From NCBI GenBank assembly GCA_964610885.1, contig CAZSWR010000004.1:20610-84609 (forward strand): a stretch of DNA of 64,000 nt. The letters are read 5' to 3'. The notes beneath the pieces are model-generated. The model was not told the origin of the DNA. It did no database searches and saw only the letters and a list, made by a program, of their open reading frames with translations. This document shows positions 35,710 through 44,519 of this stretch, piece after piece (position 1 is the stretch's first letter; each line of letters starts with the position of its first letter). The stretch comes from CAZSWR01 sp964610885 (lineage in GTDB: Bacteria > Bacteroidota > Ignavibacteria > Kapaibacteriales > UBA2268). A program made the translations under genes and the position numbers.

Positions 35710-36006
35710 TTATTCCGCTTGTCCTTGCATTTTGTCGTTTACCTTCGTCAAAAATTCGGGAGAAGGCTTGAAAACCGGAACGTATCTTTTCTCGAGAGGG
35801 ACCAAATCGCCAGTCTTGGGATTGCGGGCCATACGGGGTTTTCTGCTTTTATGTTTGAACACGCCAAAGCCGCGCAGTTCAATTCTTTTTCCATCTGAGA
35901 TAGCCGAAATGATGCTTGAAAAAACGCCGTCAACCACGGCTTTGGTTTCGATTTTGGTAAGCCCGGTTGATTTTGCGATTTCATCAACAATATCTGCTTT
36001 TGTCAT
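35710..36006 (-). CDS. HU-family DNA-binding protein
   Basis: 98 residues. MTKADIVDEIAKSTGLTKIETKAVVDGVF forms the helical dimer part, followed by the beta-arm signature GFGVFKHKSRKPRMARNPKTG that wraps into the minor groove. Typical length for HU/IHF. Sequence-nonspecific nucleoid compaction is the expected role; it could be HU or an IHF-like subunit, and the arm is closest to HU. Divergent from uppS with a ~200-bp AT-rich spacer. Confidence 0.95.
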   Translation of the reverse strand: MTKADIVDEIAKSTGLTKIETKAVVDGVFSSIISAISDGKRIELRGFGVFKHKSRKPRMARNPKTGDLVPLEKRYVPVFKPSPEFLTKVNDKMQGQAE

Positions 36007-36203
36007 ATTATCCCACCTTAATTTTAAAAAACAAAAAAAGTTTCTAACATGTTTAAGAATTCAAATTTACAAAATTTCCGTGCAAAGAAAAAAACATTTT
36101 TGAAAAATATTTTTCAAGAGCAATTCAGTGTTTGAATTTTACACATAATAGAAGTAATTTAGTAGTTTGAGAAAATTGCATAATTAATGCAGGGATTTTT
36201 GTC

Positions 36204-37046
36204 GTGAACTGGAACCAAGAACTAACACAAGATGACTCAAGCCGTCAGCAGGCTGTCCGCGAGTGCGGTGCTCTACCGCGCCACATCGCTGTGATTATGG
36301 ACGGCAATGGCCGTTGGGCCGTCGAAAGGAATTTCTCGCGCTCCGAGGGCCACCGCCAAGGAATCGAGACAGTACGCGAAATCGTCAAGGCTTCGTCCCA
36401 GATCGGCGTCAAATATCTTACTCTTTATGCGTTCTCTGTCGAAAATTGGAAACGCCCCTCGGCCGAGGTTGGCGTCCTGATGAAACTTCTTGAGCTATAC
36501 CTGCGTAAGGAAATTGACGAATTGCACAAGAATAACGTCAGGTTTATGACTATTGGCCGGCTGAGTTCGCTCCCGAAAGCCATTCAGAAACTTGTTATCA
36601 ACTCCACCGAAAAGACAAAAAACAATACGGGCCTGACGCTCACTCTCGCCCTCAGCTACAGCGGCCGGTGGGACATCGTCCGGGCAGTGCAAATGATTGC
36701 CCTCGACGTCCGCCGCGGCAAAGTCTCGCCCGAAGATATCAACGAAGAGTTCTTTTCGAACCAATTGCAAACAAACGGTATCCCCGACCCAGACCTGATG
36801 ATCCGCACCAGCGGAGAAATGCGGCTTAGCAACTTCTTGCTCTGGGAAATGGCTTACGGCGAAATGTACATCTGCGATAAGTTTTGGCCCGATTTCTCCC
36901 GCGAAGACTTATATAAAGCTATAGAAAATTATGCCGGACGCGAAAGGCGATTTGGCAAAACTTCCGCTCAAATTACTAACGAAGAAGAGAATGAAAGTAA
37001 AAAATTTTCAATACAAAGAGTCATTAATGCTATCAAAACGAAGTAA
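36204..37046 (+). CDS. uppS: undecaprenyl diphosphate synthase (cis-prenyltransferase)
   Basis: 280 residues; starts at GTG 36204 with AGGGA nine nt upstream. It builds the C55 lipid carrier for peptidoglycan and O-antigen. HIAVIMDGNGRWA holds the Asp that binds diphosphate, then GHRQGIETVRE, YLTLYAFSVENWKRP and DPDLMIRTSGEMRLSNFLLW (the usual PDLLIRTSGE.RLSNFLLWQ). The C-terminal ~35 residues are extra and charged. It overlaps bamA by 20 bp (stop 37046, bamA ATG 37027), so the two are co-translated. First gene of the uppS-bamA-skp-skp-lpxD unit. Confidence 0.97.
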   Translation: MNWNQELTQDDSSRQQAVRECGALPRHIAVIMDGNGRWAVERNFSRSEGHRQGIETVREIVKASSQIGVKYLTLYAFSVENWKRPSAEVGVLMKLLELYLRKEIDELHKNNVRFMTIGRLSSLPKAIQKLVINSTEKTKNNTGLTLTLALSYSGRWDIVRAVQMIALDVRRGKVSPEDINEEFFSNQLQTNGIPDPDLMIRTSGEMRLSNFLLWEMAYGEMYICDKFWPDFSREDLYKAIENYAGRERRFGKTSAQITNEEENESKKFSIQRVINAIKTK

Positions 37047-39390
37047 AACAGTACTCCTGCTATTCTTTGCCTTATTTATGGCAAACAATGCCTTCGGGCA
37101 GTATCAGCAAACAAAACTTACTATTGTGGGTATCGACGTGGAAGGAAACCAGTTTTCCGACCCGCAGACCATAATCGCACTGACGGGCTTAAGGATCGGC
37201 GAGCAAATTGTCTATCCGTCCGACAACAAATTGCAGCTCGCAATAAAGGCTCTCTGGAATCGGCACCAATTTTCTGACGTGGACATCGTCGCCGACAAGA
37301 TCAACCAAATGGGCGTTTTCCTGCGTATCAAAGTCCGTGAATTTCATCGGCTTAGCTCGATTCGTTTCGATGGAAACTCCAAAATGTCGTCCGAGAAACT
37401 TAAGAAAGAAGTTGGCCTCTTCACCGGAGATATCCTCTCGCCGAACGACATCTATTTGGCCAAAAGGAAACTTCTCAAGCTCTACGCCGGGGACGGGCTG
37501 GCCCACGCCCGTATCGAGGCCAAAACCGAAGCTACCGATACTAATTACTACGACCGGCTGGTTATGACAATCGCCGAAGGATCAGAATTCTATTGCGAAA
37601 CCCTTGACTTCGTTGGGAATACGCATTTCACCAGCGGAAAGCTGGCCAGCGCCTTCGACGACACGCATACGAAACATTGGTGGCAATTCTGGCGTTCGTC
37701 CAAGTTCGACCTGAATAAATACAAAAAAGACAAGGAATTACTGATAAAATTCTATCGCGAAAAGGGCTTCATCGATGCCGAAATCCTGAAGGATACCGTT
37801 ATCTATGACGAAGAAAAAGGCGAATGCCACATCACGGTCAATGTCCGCGAAGGGAATCCTTATTATATTAGGAATATCACATTCCAAGGCAATACTGTTT
37901 ACGCCTCCGACGTGCTCAAGAAACGCTTAGATTTCAAAAAGGGCGACCCTTACGATTCGGAAACATTCAAAATGAACATGAACGGCAACGCCGAGCAGAC
38001 CGATGCGCTTTCTGCATATTTGGACAACGGCTACCTGCGCTCCGCCATGATGGCCGAGGAAACCCGAATCCAACCCGATTCGGTCGATATTAACGTCCAA
38101 GTGCTCGAGGGCGAACGCTTCACGGTTCGAAAGATCGATATAGTCGGGAACCGCGCCACCAAAGACAAAGTGGTCCGCCGCGAACTCTACACACAACCCG
38201 GCGATTATTTCTCGCGCTCGGCAATGATCCGCAGCGTCCGTGCGCTCGGCGCATTGAACTTCTTCAATCCCGAAGCGCTCAAACCAGACGTAAAATTATT
38301 AGACAACAACAAAGTCGATCTGATCTACAAGGTCGAGGAACGCTCCACCTCACAGGTGAACGCCTCGGTTGGTTTTGCCGGTTCTTTCGGTATCACCGGT
38401 TCGATTGGCCTATCGTTCAACAATTTCTCGCTCACCGAACCGTTCCTTGGCGGCGCCGGGCAGGTGTTGAACTTCAACTGGGAGTTTGGCCAGCTGAGCC
38501 GCTACCAGACGCTTTCGCTCGGTTTCACAGAACCGTGGTTCATGGACCAACCGACCACACTCGGATTCAACGTTTACAATTCATACATTCGATACAATTA
38601 CGAAATGAAACGTACCGGTATTTCCGTAAATATTGGTAGGCGTTTCCACTGGCCGGACGATTACTTCCGTGGGGACTTGACGTTTAGCGCCCAACGCAAC
38701 GACGTCGGCGATTACACCTCTTCGATATACTACCGCGCAGGTATAACTAATGAATACTCTGTCGGGCTATCCATCTCCCGCGTCAGTTTGGACAACATGT
38801 TCTTCCCTGCCCACGGCTCGCGTTTCTCGGTTTCGTCGCAATGGGCCATGGGCGCTGCCGGAATCGGTAACACTGATTATATTAAGAATTCGGCCCGCTT
38901 CGACATGGTGCACCCGATTTGGTCCGTCGAGAACAATCCGAAGCTGGTTCTTTACCTGAGCACGAACTGGGGCTATATCACTGGTATCAAAAGCGATACG
39001 ACCATCTCCCCTATCGAGTTGTACTACATGGGCGGCAATGGCCTGAGCGGATTCAGCGTTACGCCACTGCGCGGATACGACGACCAAACCATCGGCCCTA
39101 CGGGCGGCGGCCGTGTGATGATTCGCAACACAGCCGAGCTTCGTTTCGTTTTGGCCCAGAACCCAATGCCGATCTACGTTTACGGTTTTGGCGAGGCGGG
39201 CAACGTGTGGAGTTCGATGAAATCTTCGGATCCGTTTTCGCTCAAACGTTCGGCCGGTATTGGTATCCAATTGTTCATGAATCCCATCGGCCTAATCGGC
39301 TTCAGCTATGGCTATGGATTCGATCCGCCAACAGGATCGCTGACGAAATCTGGATGGCGATTCCTTTTCCATTTTGGAAATCAACAGTAA
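37027..39390 (+). CDS. bamA: outer-membrane assembly factor BamA (Omp85 family)
   Basis: 787 residues from the ATG at 37027; this start gives the signal peptide MLSKRSKTVLLLFFALFMANNAFG, while upstream in-frame ATGs would lengthen it wrongly. AAAGAG lies 8 nt upstream. Five POTRA repeats fill about residues 28-410 (for example IVGIDVEGNQFSDPQTI, ITFQGNTVYASDVLKKRL and IDIVGNRATKDKVVRREL). The 16-stranded barrel follows from ~430 (NASVGFAGSFGITGSIG) to the C-terminal phenylalanine-rich strand (GWRFLFHFG). Inserts beta-barrel proteins into the outer membrane; the barrels and T9SS machinery in this organism would depend on it. Confidence 0.97.
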   Translation: MLSKRSKTVLLLFFALFMANNAFGQYQQTKLTIVGIDVEGNQFSDPQTIIALTGLRIGEQIVYPSDNKLQLAIKALWNRHQFSDVDIVADKINQMGVFLRIKVREFHRLSSIRFDGNSKMSSEKLKKEVGLFTGDILSPNDIYLAKRKLLKLYAGDGLAHARIEAKTEATDTNYYDRLVMTIAEGSEFYCETLDFVGNTHFTSGKLASAFDDTHTKHWWQFWRSSKFDLNKYKKDKELLIKFYREKGFIDAEILKDTVIYDEEKGECHITVNVREGNPYYIRNITFQGNTVYASDVLKKRLDFKKGDPYDSETFKMNMNGNAEQTDALSAYLDNGYLRSAMMAEETRIQPDSVDINVQVLEGERFTVRKIDIVGNRATKDKVVRRELYTQPGDYFSRSAMIRSVRALGALNFFNPEALKPDVKLLDNNKVDLIYKVEERSTSQVNASVGFAGSFGITGSIGLSFNNFSLTEPFLGGAGQVLNFNWEFGQLSRYQTLSLGFTEPWFMDQPTTLGFNVYNSYIRYNYEMKRTGISVNIGRRFHWPDDYFRGDLTFSAQRNDVGDYTSSIYYRAGITNEYSVGLSISRVSLDNMFFPAHGSRFSVSSQWAMGAAGIGNTDYIKNSARFDMVHPIWSVENNPKLVLYLSTNWGYITGIKSDTTISPIELYYMGGNGLSGFSVTPLRGYDDQTIGPTGGGRVMIRNTAELRFVLAQNPMPIYVYGFGEAGNVWSSMKSSDPFSLKRSAGIGIQLFMNPIGLIGFSYGYGFDPPTGSLTKSGWRFLFHFGNQQ

Positions 39391-39457
39391 TTAGTTAATT
39401 TTGCTGATTATATAAATTTGACAATCAAGTAAACATTTTTTATCTTAGGAGTTCATT

Positions 39458-39982
39458 ATGTCGAAAATCAAACTGTGCATCATTGCCATCACCTGCATGG
39501 CACTATTCTCGGGTAAAGCATTTGCTCAAAAAGGCTTCATCGTGGGCGTCGTGGACGTGGAAAACGTCGCCAAACAATTGAAAGAAACCGAAGACGCCGA
39601 CAAACTTATCCGCGATATGTCGAAGATTCTGAATGATTCGCTCGTCAAACTTCAGGAAGACTTCCAGAAAAGAGTCGAACAATATCAGAAACAACAAGGA
39701 ATGATGTCGCAAGACCAGAAGACAAAAGAAGAAACTTCGCTCAAAGGCACACAAGACCAATTAGTGCAATTGCGCCAAAGCATGCTCGACGAAATCGGCA
39801 AAAAACGCGAAGAATTGCTCACACCGATTCGCGCCAAAGTCAAAGATGCTATTGATGCAGTCGCCAAAGACGAAGGCATGAGCCTCGTACTCGAAAAGGG
39901 CGCAACCAACTCCGTAGTCCTCTATTTCGAGGATAAATACGACATTACTTTCCGCGTGATCGATAGAATCAAACGCAAATAA
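39458..39982 (+). CDS. OmpH/Skp-family periplasmic chaperone 1
   Basis: 174 residues. Signal peptide MSKIKLCIIAITCMALFSGKAFA. Mature start QKGFIVGVVDVENVAKQLKE, then the long Lys/Glu/Gln-rich coiled coil (~60-110) that forms the tentacles of the trimer, ending LVLEKGATNSVVLYFEDKYDITFRV, the family's closing strand. AGGAG precedes the ATG. Carries unfolded outer-membrane proteins to BamA. Between bamA and skp2 in the same operon. Confidence 0.92.
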   Translation: MSKIKLCIIAITCMALFSGKAFAQKGFIVGVVDVENVAKQLKETEDADKLIRDMSKILNDSLVKLQEDFQKRVEQYQKQQGMMSQDQKTKEETSLKGTQDQLVQLRQSMLDEIGKKREELLTPIRAKVKDAIDAVAKDEGMSLVLEKGATNSVVLYFEDKYDITFRVIDRIKRK

Positions 39983-40003
39983 TTGCAAAGCGAAATCTAC
40001 GAA

Positions 40004-40063
40004 GGCAGGGCCAATCGCTCGAGGTGAAATCCCACTGAGGGTTCCGGCGGCAGTGGCCCTGCC
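40004..40063 (+). other. stable hairpin between skp1 and skp2
   Basis: GGCAGGGCCA (40004-40013) and TGGCCCTGCC (40054-40063) are perfect 10-bp complements enclosing a 40-nt loop (GGTGAAATCCCACTGAGGG in the middle) that looks more ordered than random spacer. It sits 21 bp after the skp1 stop. It could be an mRNA-stability or attenuation structure. I do not recognise it as a known riboswitch. Confidence 0.65.
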
Positions 40064-40086
40064 AATTCTTTGAGACGCTTGAACTG

Positions 40087-40116
40087 ATTTTCGGTTCGGC
40101 AGGCCGGGCCGAAAAT
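40087..40116 (+). other. second hairpin between skp1 and skp2
   Basis: ATTTTCGG (40087-40094) pairs with CCGAAAAT (40109-40116), with an inner TCGG/CCGG helix. No terminal T-run, so not a standard terminator. Lies just before the candidate leader ORF at 40144. Confidence 0.6.
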
Positions 40117-40143
40117 TGTTTCAAATACTCACCACGGAGATAA

Positions 40144-40179
40144 ATGGCAAAAACAGTACTTCGTTACCGGGTATGTTAA
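40144..40179 (+). CDS. candidate 11-residue leader ORF upstream of skp2
   Basis: CGGAG six nt before ATG, then MAKTVLRYRVC and stop. The frame is the same as skp2 but a TAA separates them. It follows two stem-loops and ends 18 bp before the skp2 ATG. It could be a short leader peptide that couples translation, or a chance ORF. The good ribosome-binding site is the main support. Confidence 0.3.
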   Translation: MAKTVLRYRVC

Positions 40180-40197
40180 AAAATTGAAAATCAAAAG

Positions 40198-40968
40198 ATG
40201 AAACACACAATCAAATCGCTCATTCTTTGCGCTCTCGTAGCTACTGTTTTCGCGCCCTCTTGGCTTTCTGCCCAAAGGGTTGGCTTCGTTGCCTCGGACC
40301 TGATTCGCGAAAAATTCCCCGATGCCCAACAGGCCGACCAAAGGATTAAATCGGTCGTCGAGGAATGGAAGCGCGAATTGGACGGCATGGAGAAATCAAT
40401 CGAATCCGCCGAAGCTGATATACGCAAGAATAGGCTGATTTGGAGCGACGACGAAAAAGCTCTCAAAGACAAAGACCTCGAAACGCTCAAAGCCCAATAT
40501 CGGGAATTCTCTCGCAAGAAATTCGAACCGAATGGCGAATACGACGCCACCGTGAAAACCATTATGAAACCCGTCGAAGAAAAGATTTATGCCGCCATCC
40601 AAGAGGTCTCTGCCGACGAAGGATACGACATTATCTGGGACAAAAGCGTCAGCCCGCTGGTCTATACAAACTTCAAATACGACCTGACCGTCAAGGTGCT
40701 TCGGAAATTGGGCGTGGACGTCAAGAAACTCGAAGAAGAACTTAAAGAAAAAATCGCCAAAGACCCGAGAAATCAGAAAAAAGGCTCGAAACAACCGGCA
40801 AGCTCCACCCCTGCGCCGGCTCGCTCGCGCGACAGATTGAAGCAAGCTCAAGAAAAGCAAGACCAAGACTTAATGAAGGACTCGAAAAACCAGCCTTCGC
40901 CCGAAGAACAGAAGAAAAAAGAAGAAGAGCAGAAAAAGCTCGAAGAAATGAAAAAGAACCCTAAATAA
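40198..40968 (+). CDS. OmpH/Skp-family periplasmic chaperone 2 with charged tail
   Basis: 256 residues. Signal peptide MKHTIKSLILCALVATVFAPSWLSA. QRVGFVASDLIREKFPDAQQ, then a coiled coil to ~150 and the closing strand IIWDKSVSPLVYTNFKYDLTVKVLRKLG. The last ~75 residues (~180-256) are an unusual Lys/Glu/Gln/Pro tail (QEKQDQDLMKDSKNQPSPEE ... EEMKKNPK) absent from skp1; it is probably disordered. Tandem Skp copies are common in this phylum. Precedes lpxD by 8 bp. Confidence 0.9.
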   Translation: MKHTIKSLILCALVATVFAPSWLSAQRVGFVASDLIREKFPDAQQADQRIKSVVEEWKRELDGMEKSIESAEADIRKNRLIWSDDEKALKDKDLETLKAQYREFSRKKFEPNGEYDATVKTIMKPVEEKIYAAIQEVSADEGYDIIWDKSVSPLVYTNFKYDLTVKVLRKLGVDVKKLEEELKEKIAKDPRNQKKGSKQPASSTPAPARSRDRLKQAQEKQDQDLMKDSKNQPSPEEQKKKEEEQKKLEEMKKNPK

Positions 40969-40976
40969 GCAAAACT

Positions 40977-42032
40977 ATGCCAGTAAAAATTTCATATACG
41001 TGCGCCGATATCGCAGCCTTTTCGGGCGGCGTGGTCGAGGGCAATCCCAACAAGGTGATAACCGCCCTCGGCAGAATCGAAACCGCAACAGCGGACGAAA
41101 TATCATTCTTTGCGAATCCCAAATACGCAAAGCACCTCGAAACCACTCACGCCGGCTGCCTATTCGTGGAGAGGAGTTTCCACTCCGATGCGCTCGATCA
41201 GCATACGGTGCTAATCCGTGTGGACAATCCATACGTTGCATTCGTGATGTTGCTGAAACGCATCGATGCCGGGCGCTCCCGAAAACCTGCGGGTGTCCAC
41301 CCCACGGCCATCATCGGCGAAGGCTGCTCGATCGATAGTTCAGCGCACATCGGATCCGGATGCGTCGTGGGATCGGAATGCACAATCGGGAAAAATGTCG
41401 TCATACTCCCCGGAGCGATTATCGAAGACTTCTGCTCGATCGGCGAGGGCACTTTGATTCATTCCGGTGTGGTATTGCGCGAAGACACACAGATCGGCAC
41501 GAATTGCATCATCCACTCCGGCGCAGTAATCGGTGGCGACGGCTTCGGCTTCGTCGAGGACGCAAAAGGCGCTTACCACAAAATTCCTCAGTTGGGCAAC
41601 GTCGTTATCGGCGACGACGTCGAGATCGGTTGCAATACGACAGTGGACCGCGCAATGATTGGCTCGACAATTATCGAAAACGGTGTGAAAATCGACAACT
41701 TAGTGCAAGTGGCCCACAACGTCTGTATCGGCGAAAGCACAGGCATTGCTTCGCAGGCTGGTGTCTCCGGCAGCTCGCACATCGGCAAACGAAATCGCTT
41801 CGGCGGCCAAGTGGGCGTGGCCGGCCACTTAACAACTGCCGACGACGTTACACTGATGGCCCAATCCGGCGTCGCCAAATCGATCCCGGAACCTGGCGTG
41901 TACTTCGGCTCGCCTGTTCGCGAACGAATGAAAGCATTCAAGATCGAGGCCGCCATCTCCAATCTGACCGAAACGCTCAGAGAAATTGGCAGAATGAAAA
42001 AAGATATCGAAGAATTAAAAAAGAACGGATAA
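40977..42032 (+). CDS. lpxD: UDP-3-O-acylglucosamine N-acyltransferase
   Basis: 351 residues. Third step of lipid A synthesis: transfers a hydroxyacyl chain from ACP to the 2-amino group. The N-terminal uridine-binding domain (ADEISFFANPKYAKHL) is followed by the left-handed beta-helix of hexapeptide repeats (from ~105, HPTAIIGEGCSIDSSAHIG). The catalytic His is in VQVAHNVCIGESTGIASQAG; a C-terminal helix (~325-345) closes the trimer. Ends the uppS-bamA-skp-skp-lpxD unit, the usual link of outer-membrane assembly and LPS synthesis in this phylum. Confidence 0.97.
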   Translation: MPVKISYTCADIAAFSGGVVEGNPNKVITALGRIETATADEISFFANPKYAKHLETTHAGCLFVERSFHSDALDQHTVLIRVDNPYVAFVMLLKRIDAGRSRKPAGVHPTAIIGEGCSIDSSAHIGSGCVVGSECTIGKNVVILPGAIIEDFCSIGEGTLIHSGVVLREDTQIGTNCIIHSGAVIGGDGFGFVEDAKGAYHKIPQLGNVVIGDDVEIGCNTTVDRAMIGSTIIENGVKIDNLVQVAHNVCIGESTGIASQAGVSGSSHIGKRNRFGGQVGVAGHLTTADDVTLMAQSGVAKSIPEPGVYFGSPVRERMKAFKIEAAISNLTETLREIGRMKKDIEELKKNG

Positions 42033-42108
42033 CCTCTCGCGATTTCATCCGTTTAGTTTATAGTTTGAAATGTATGTTTGTTTTATCAATATAATTATAG
42101 GAGTTTAA

Positions 42109-42582
42109 ATGAAAACCAGAATCGCATCCATCCTTGGCCTCGTGGCCATCCTCTTCGCAGTTAGCTTCGCCCAGGCAGCCAACAAAGAAATCAAAATCAA
42201 AACCAATGCAGACTGCGACCATTGCAAACAAGCAATCGAAAAAGCTCTCAAAGCAACTGACGGCGTTACAGACGCCACCGTGGACGTCAAAACCAAAACA
42301 GCAACCGTTAAATATGACGACGCAAAGACCAATCCCACAAAGATTAGAAAAGCAATCGTCGCCAGCGGCTACAATGCCGACAAAATGAAAGCCAAAGCCG
42401 CCAAAGCCGGCTGCTCAGACGATAAATGCAAAGACGCAAAGAATTGCAAAGACGCCAAAGCAGAATGCAAAGACAAAAAAGCCGATGCTAAAACAGATTG
42501 CAAAGATGCCAAAGCAACAGGCAAATGCAGCAAATCCTGCAAAGACAAAAAATCATGCGAAAAACCCACAGAAGTGAAATAA
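42109..42582 (+). CDS. secreted heavy-metal-associated (HMA) domain protein with Cys/Lys tail
   Basis: 157 residues. Signal peptide (MKTRIASILGLVAILFAVSFAQA). Residues ~25-90 are an HMA ferredoxin-like fold whose metal site reads CDHC inside KTNADCDHCKQAIEKALK, with typical later strands (VDVKTKTATVKYDD). Residues ~95-157 are a low-complexity tail of repeated Cys-Lys-Asp-Ala blocks (KCKDAKNCKDAK and similar) holding ten Cys. That tail resembles a metallothionein and may sequester periplasmic copper, zinc or cadmium. AGGAG lies upstream; ends at the terminator at 42610. Confidence 0.88.
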   Translation: MKTRIASILGLVAILFAVSFAQAANKEIKIKTNADCDHCKQAIEKALKATDGVTDATVDVKTKTATVKYDDAKTNPTKIRKAIVASGYNADKMKAKAAKAGCSDDKCKDAKNCKDAKAECKDKKADAKTDCKDAKATGKCSKSCKDKKSCEKPTEVK

Positions 42583-42609
42583 TCCATCTTTCATGGGCAC
42601 AAACACCAA

Positions 42610-42641
42610 AGGCTCGCTTCTATTGAGGCGAGCCTCTTTTT
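42610..42641 (+). terminator. terminator after the HMA gene
   Basis: GGCTCGCTTC and GAGGCGAGCC (one wobble) with a TATT loop, then CTTTTTAT. Begins 28 bp after the stop. Confidence 0.92.
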
Positions 42642-42790
42642 ATGTACAGACAAAGATTGAATTGAGTTAACCATCCGACGACTCTCGGATATTTTTTGAT
42701 TTTGATTTTGACTTTGGCTCTTCGCTTTTTTGTATTGACACAGTCCAACATACCATAATGAGAGTGTCAGAAAAAATCTGAATTGTATTG

Positions 42791-42961
42791 TACCGCGTAG
42801 CGGTTGCTCTATTGTAGCAAAATGTTGACTCTTTTCGAGTGATTTCGCGTAGCGAATGTTCTATTGATTTGTTTGATTTTACCACGTTTATACAACAACC
42901 GCTACGCGGTACGGCTTGCACGGGAAAACAGCACCTACAGTATAACAACCGCTACGCGGTA
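42791..42961. repeat. palindromic dispersed repeat, copy 2 of 3 (full length)
   Basis: 171 bp. Begins TACCGCGTAGCGGTTG and ends CAACCGCTACGCGGTA. The central TTCGCGTAGCGAATGTT and the second ACAACAACCGCTACGCGGTA block are in the same order as in copy 1 (21220-21394). It fills most of the convergent gap between the HMA gene and the DUF4932-like gene. Confidence 0.88.
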
Positions 42962-43094
42962 TCAATCCGAAGATATTTCTCTTTATATTTCATGGGCGCA
43001 TTACCCTTCCGAAGGTTAATGGCATTTCAACGCGCCACCAATGCCGCTCAAGCGATTTTTCGCATTATCCGGCAAATGGATACGTCTCGTGGGC

Positions 43095-44519
43095 TTACTT
43101 CGTCTGAAAGCTGACTACATAGTCCAAAAGCGGGTATCCGTCGAGCGATTTGAATGCGCTGCCTACCAAGATAAACTCGTACACCTTTTTCGCTTCGAGC
43201 GCCAATCCGAGAACGAGTGTCTTGTTGCCGTCCTCGTATCGGACATTCTTTCCTGCAATCGGGAACTCAGTGCCTTCGCTCATCGAGCGCCATATAGAAA
43301 ACCCCTTCCCGACGAGCGGCTTGTCGAAGTGTATCCTCATTTCCTTTGTGCTGCTCTCGGCGGATTCTGTATTGTTTGGAAATGGTTCGATCGACGTAAC
43401 GCGCGGGCATCTGCCAAATGTTTGCTCTGAGGAAACGGATAAGCCTTTGTAGAACTCGATCAGTTCGGGAATAAATGCTTCCAAAGTTGGATACTTATCT
43501 CTGTTCTTTTCGTAGAAATCGAGTCTTTCGGCAAGTTCCCTGACCCAAATGAATCCGGTACCAATTTGGTATTCGATTTCCGACTTAACGCACTTGCCCT
43601 TGTCCGTATTGTGGCTCTTCAGGTATTGGACGACGCTTGCCCTCACCAATGCTTCGTTCAGCATATATATTGGCATCGGATAGGCCATCCTTTGCATGGT
43701 GAATTTCACTAACTCGAAGACTCTCGAGGCATATGGATCGAAGCTATTCTTGTTCTTCTCATTTATGTCATTAACAAACGAATGACCGAATTCGTGAATA
43801 AGCGTGGCAAGATAGTCTTCGGCCGAGTATTGCGGCTTCCCAAGGCTATCGAAAGACCAAGTACCCATCACAGCATAGCAATCCTCTGTCTTGTCTGGAT
43901 TGATAACCTTCGGGCCATAGTTGCAACCTCCGTTGCCAAGCCCGATGATGATCTTCAGTTTGCCGGAGGGTTTCGTGCCATAGAATCGAATAAACCAGTC
44001 CACATCCAAACTGTCGTACACCGCCATGAAACGCTCTTCGGCAAGGGCATAGAGCTGCTCGTGCTTCCTAAAAAACTCCTCGCAGCGCGTATCCAGAGCA
44101 AACTTCTGAAGCAAAGTGGCGTATTGCAATGCGTTTTCGGCACCGCCCCATCTTTGAAATGCCTCGTCTGTGAAGGGCATAATGGGATTCAAAGATGGCA
44201 GAGGTTCCAAGTAGAAAGATATTGCAGCAACGGCATCGTATCCGACTCCGTGTTTCTGCCTCATTTCGTAGGCAAAGCGAACAGCTTCGTGATCCTTATA
44301 AGTGCTGAAAAACTCATTTATATCACGGATATATTCCTTGAAATCGTCATTGTTGTACTCCTGATTGCCGGCTAAACGAAAAACAATGCTCGACAATTCT
44401 GTTCGTGTGTCCACCCTTGGCAGCCCAAGTATCCCACCGGAGGATTGCCCGAAGGACTTTGTGGGCAACATGGAAACAAAAAATACTGCTAAAACAACAA
44501 TGAGACTTCTCTGCGCCAT
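43095..44519 (-). CDS. secreted zinc metalloprotease-like protein (DUF4932-like)
   Basis: 474 residues. Signal peptide (~1-24). A HEFGH motif (residues 242-246, LIHEFGHSFV) is the zinc site of a gluzincin-type protease, and a Glu in MLNEALVRASV (~290) may be the third ligand. This combination matches the secreted DUF4932 proteins of Bacteroidota. The C-terminal ~100 residues (CPRVTSIEPFPNNT ... DYVVSFQTK) look like an Ig-like Big_5 domain. No T9SS sorting domain, so probably periplasmic or released. Substrate unknown. Confidence 0.8.
   Translation of the reverse strand: MAQRSLIVVLAVFFVSMLPTKSFGQSSGGILGLPRVDTRTELSSIVFRLAGNQEYNNDDFKEYIRDINEFFSTYKDHEAVRFAYEMRQKHGVGYDAVAAISFYLEPLPSLNPIMPFTDEAFQRWGGAENALQYATLLQKFALDTRCEEFFRKHEQLYALAEERFMAVYDSLDVDWFIRFYGTKPSGKLKIIIGLGNGGCNYGPKVINPDKTEDCYAVMGTWSFDSLGKPQYSAEDYLATLIHEFGHSFVNDINEKNKNSFDPYASRVFELVKFTMQRMAYPMPIYMLNEALVRASVVQYLKSHNTDKGKCVKSEIEYQIGTGFIWVRELAERLDFYEKNRDKYPTLEAFIPELIEFYKGLSVSSEQTFGRCPRVTSIEPFPNNTESAESSTKEMRIHFDKPLVGKGFSIWRSMSEGTEFPIAGKNVRYEDGNKTLVLGLALEAKKVYEFILVGSAFKSLDGYPLLDYVVSFQTK

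Noticed and set aside
40004..40063. Possible cobalamin riboswitch between skp1 and skp2, because of GGTGAAATCC
   Set aside because: The other conserved blocks (GGGAA, the GCCACTG B12 box) are missing and the gene context is not cobalamin-related.
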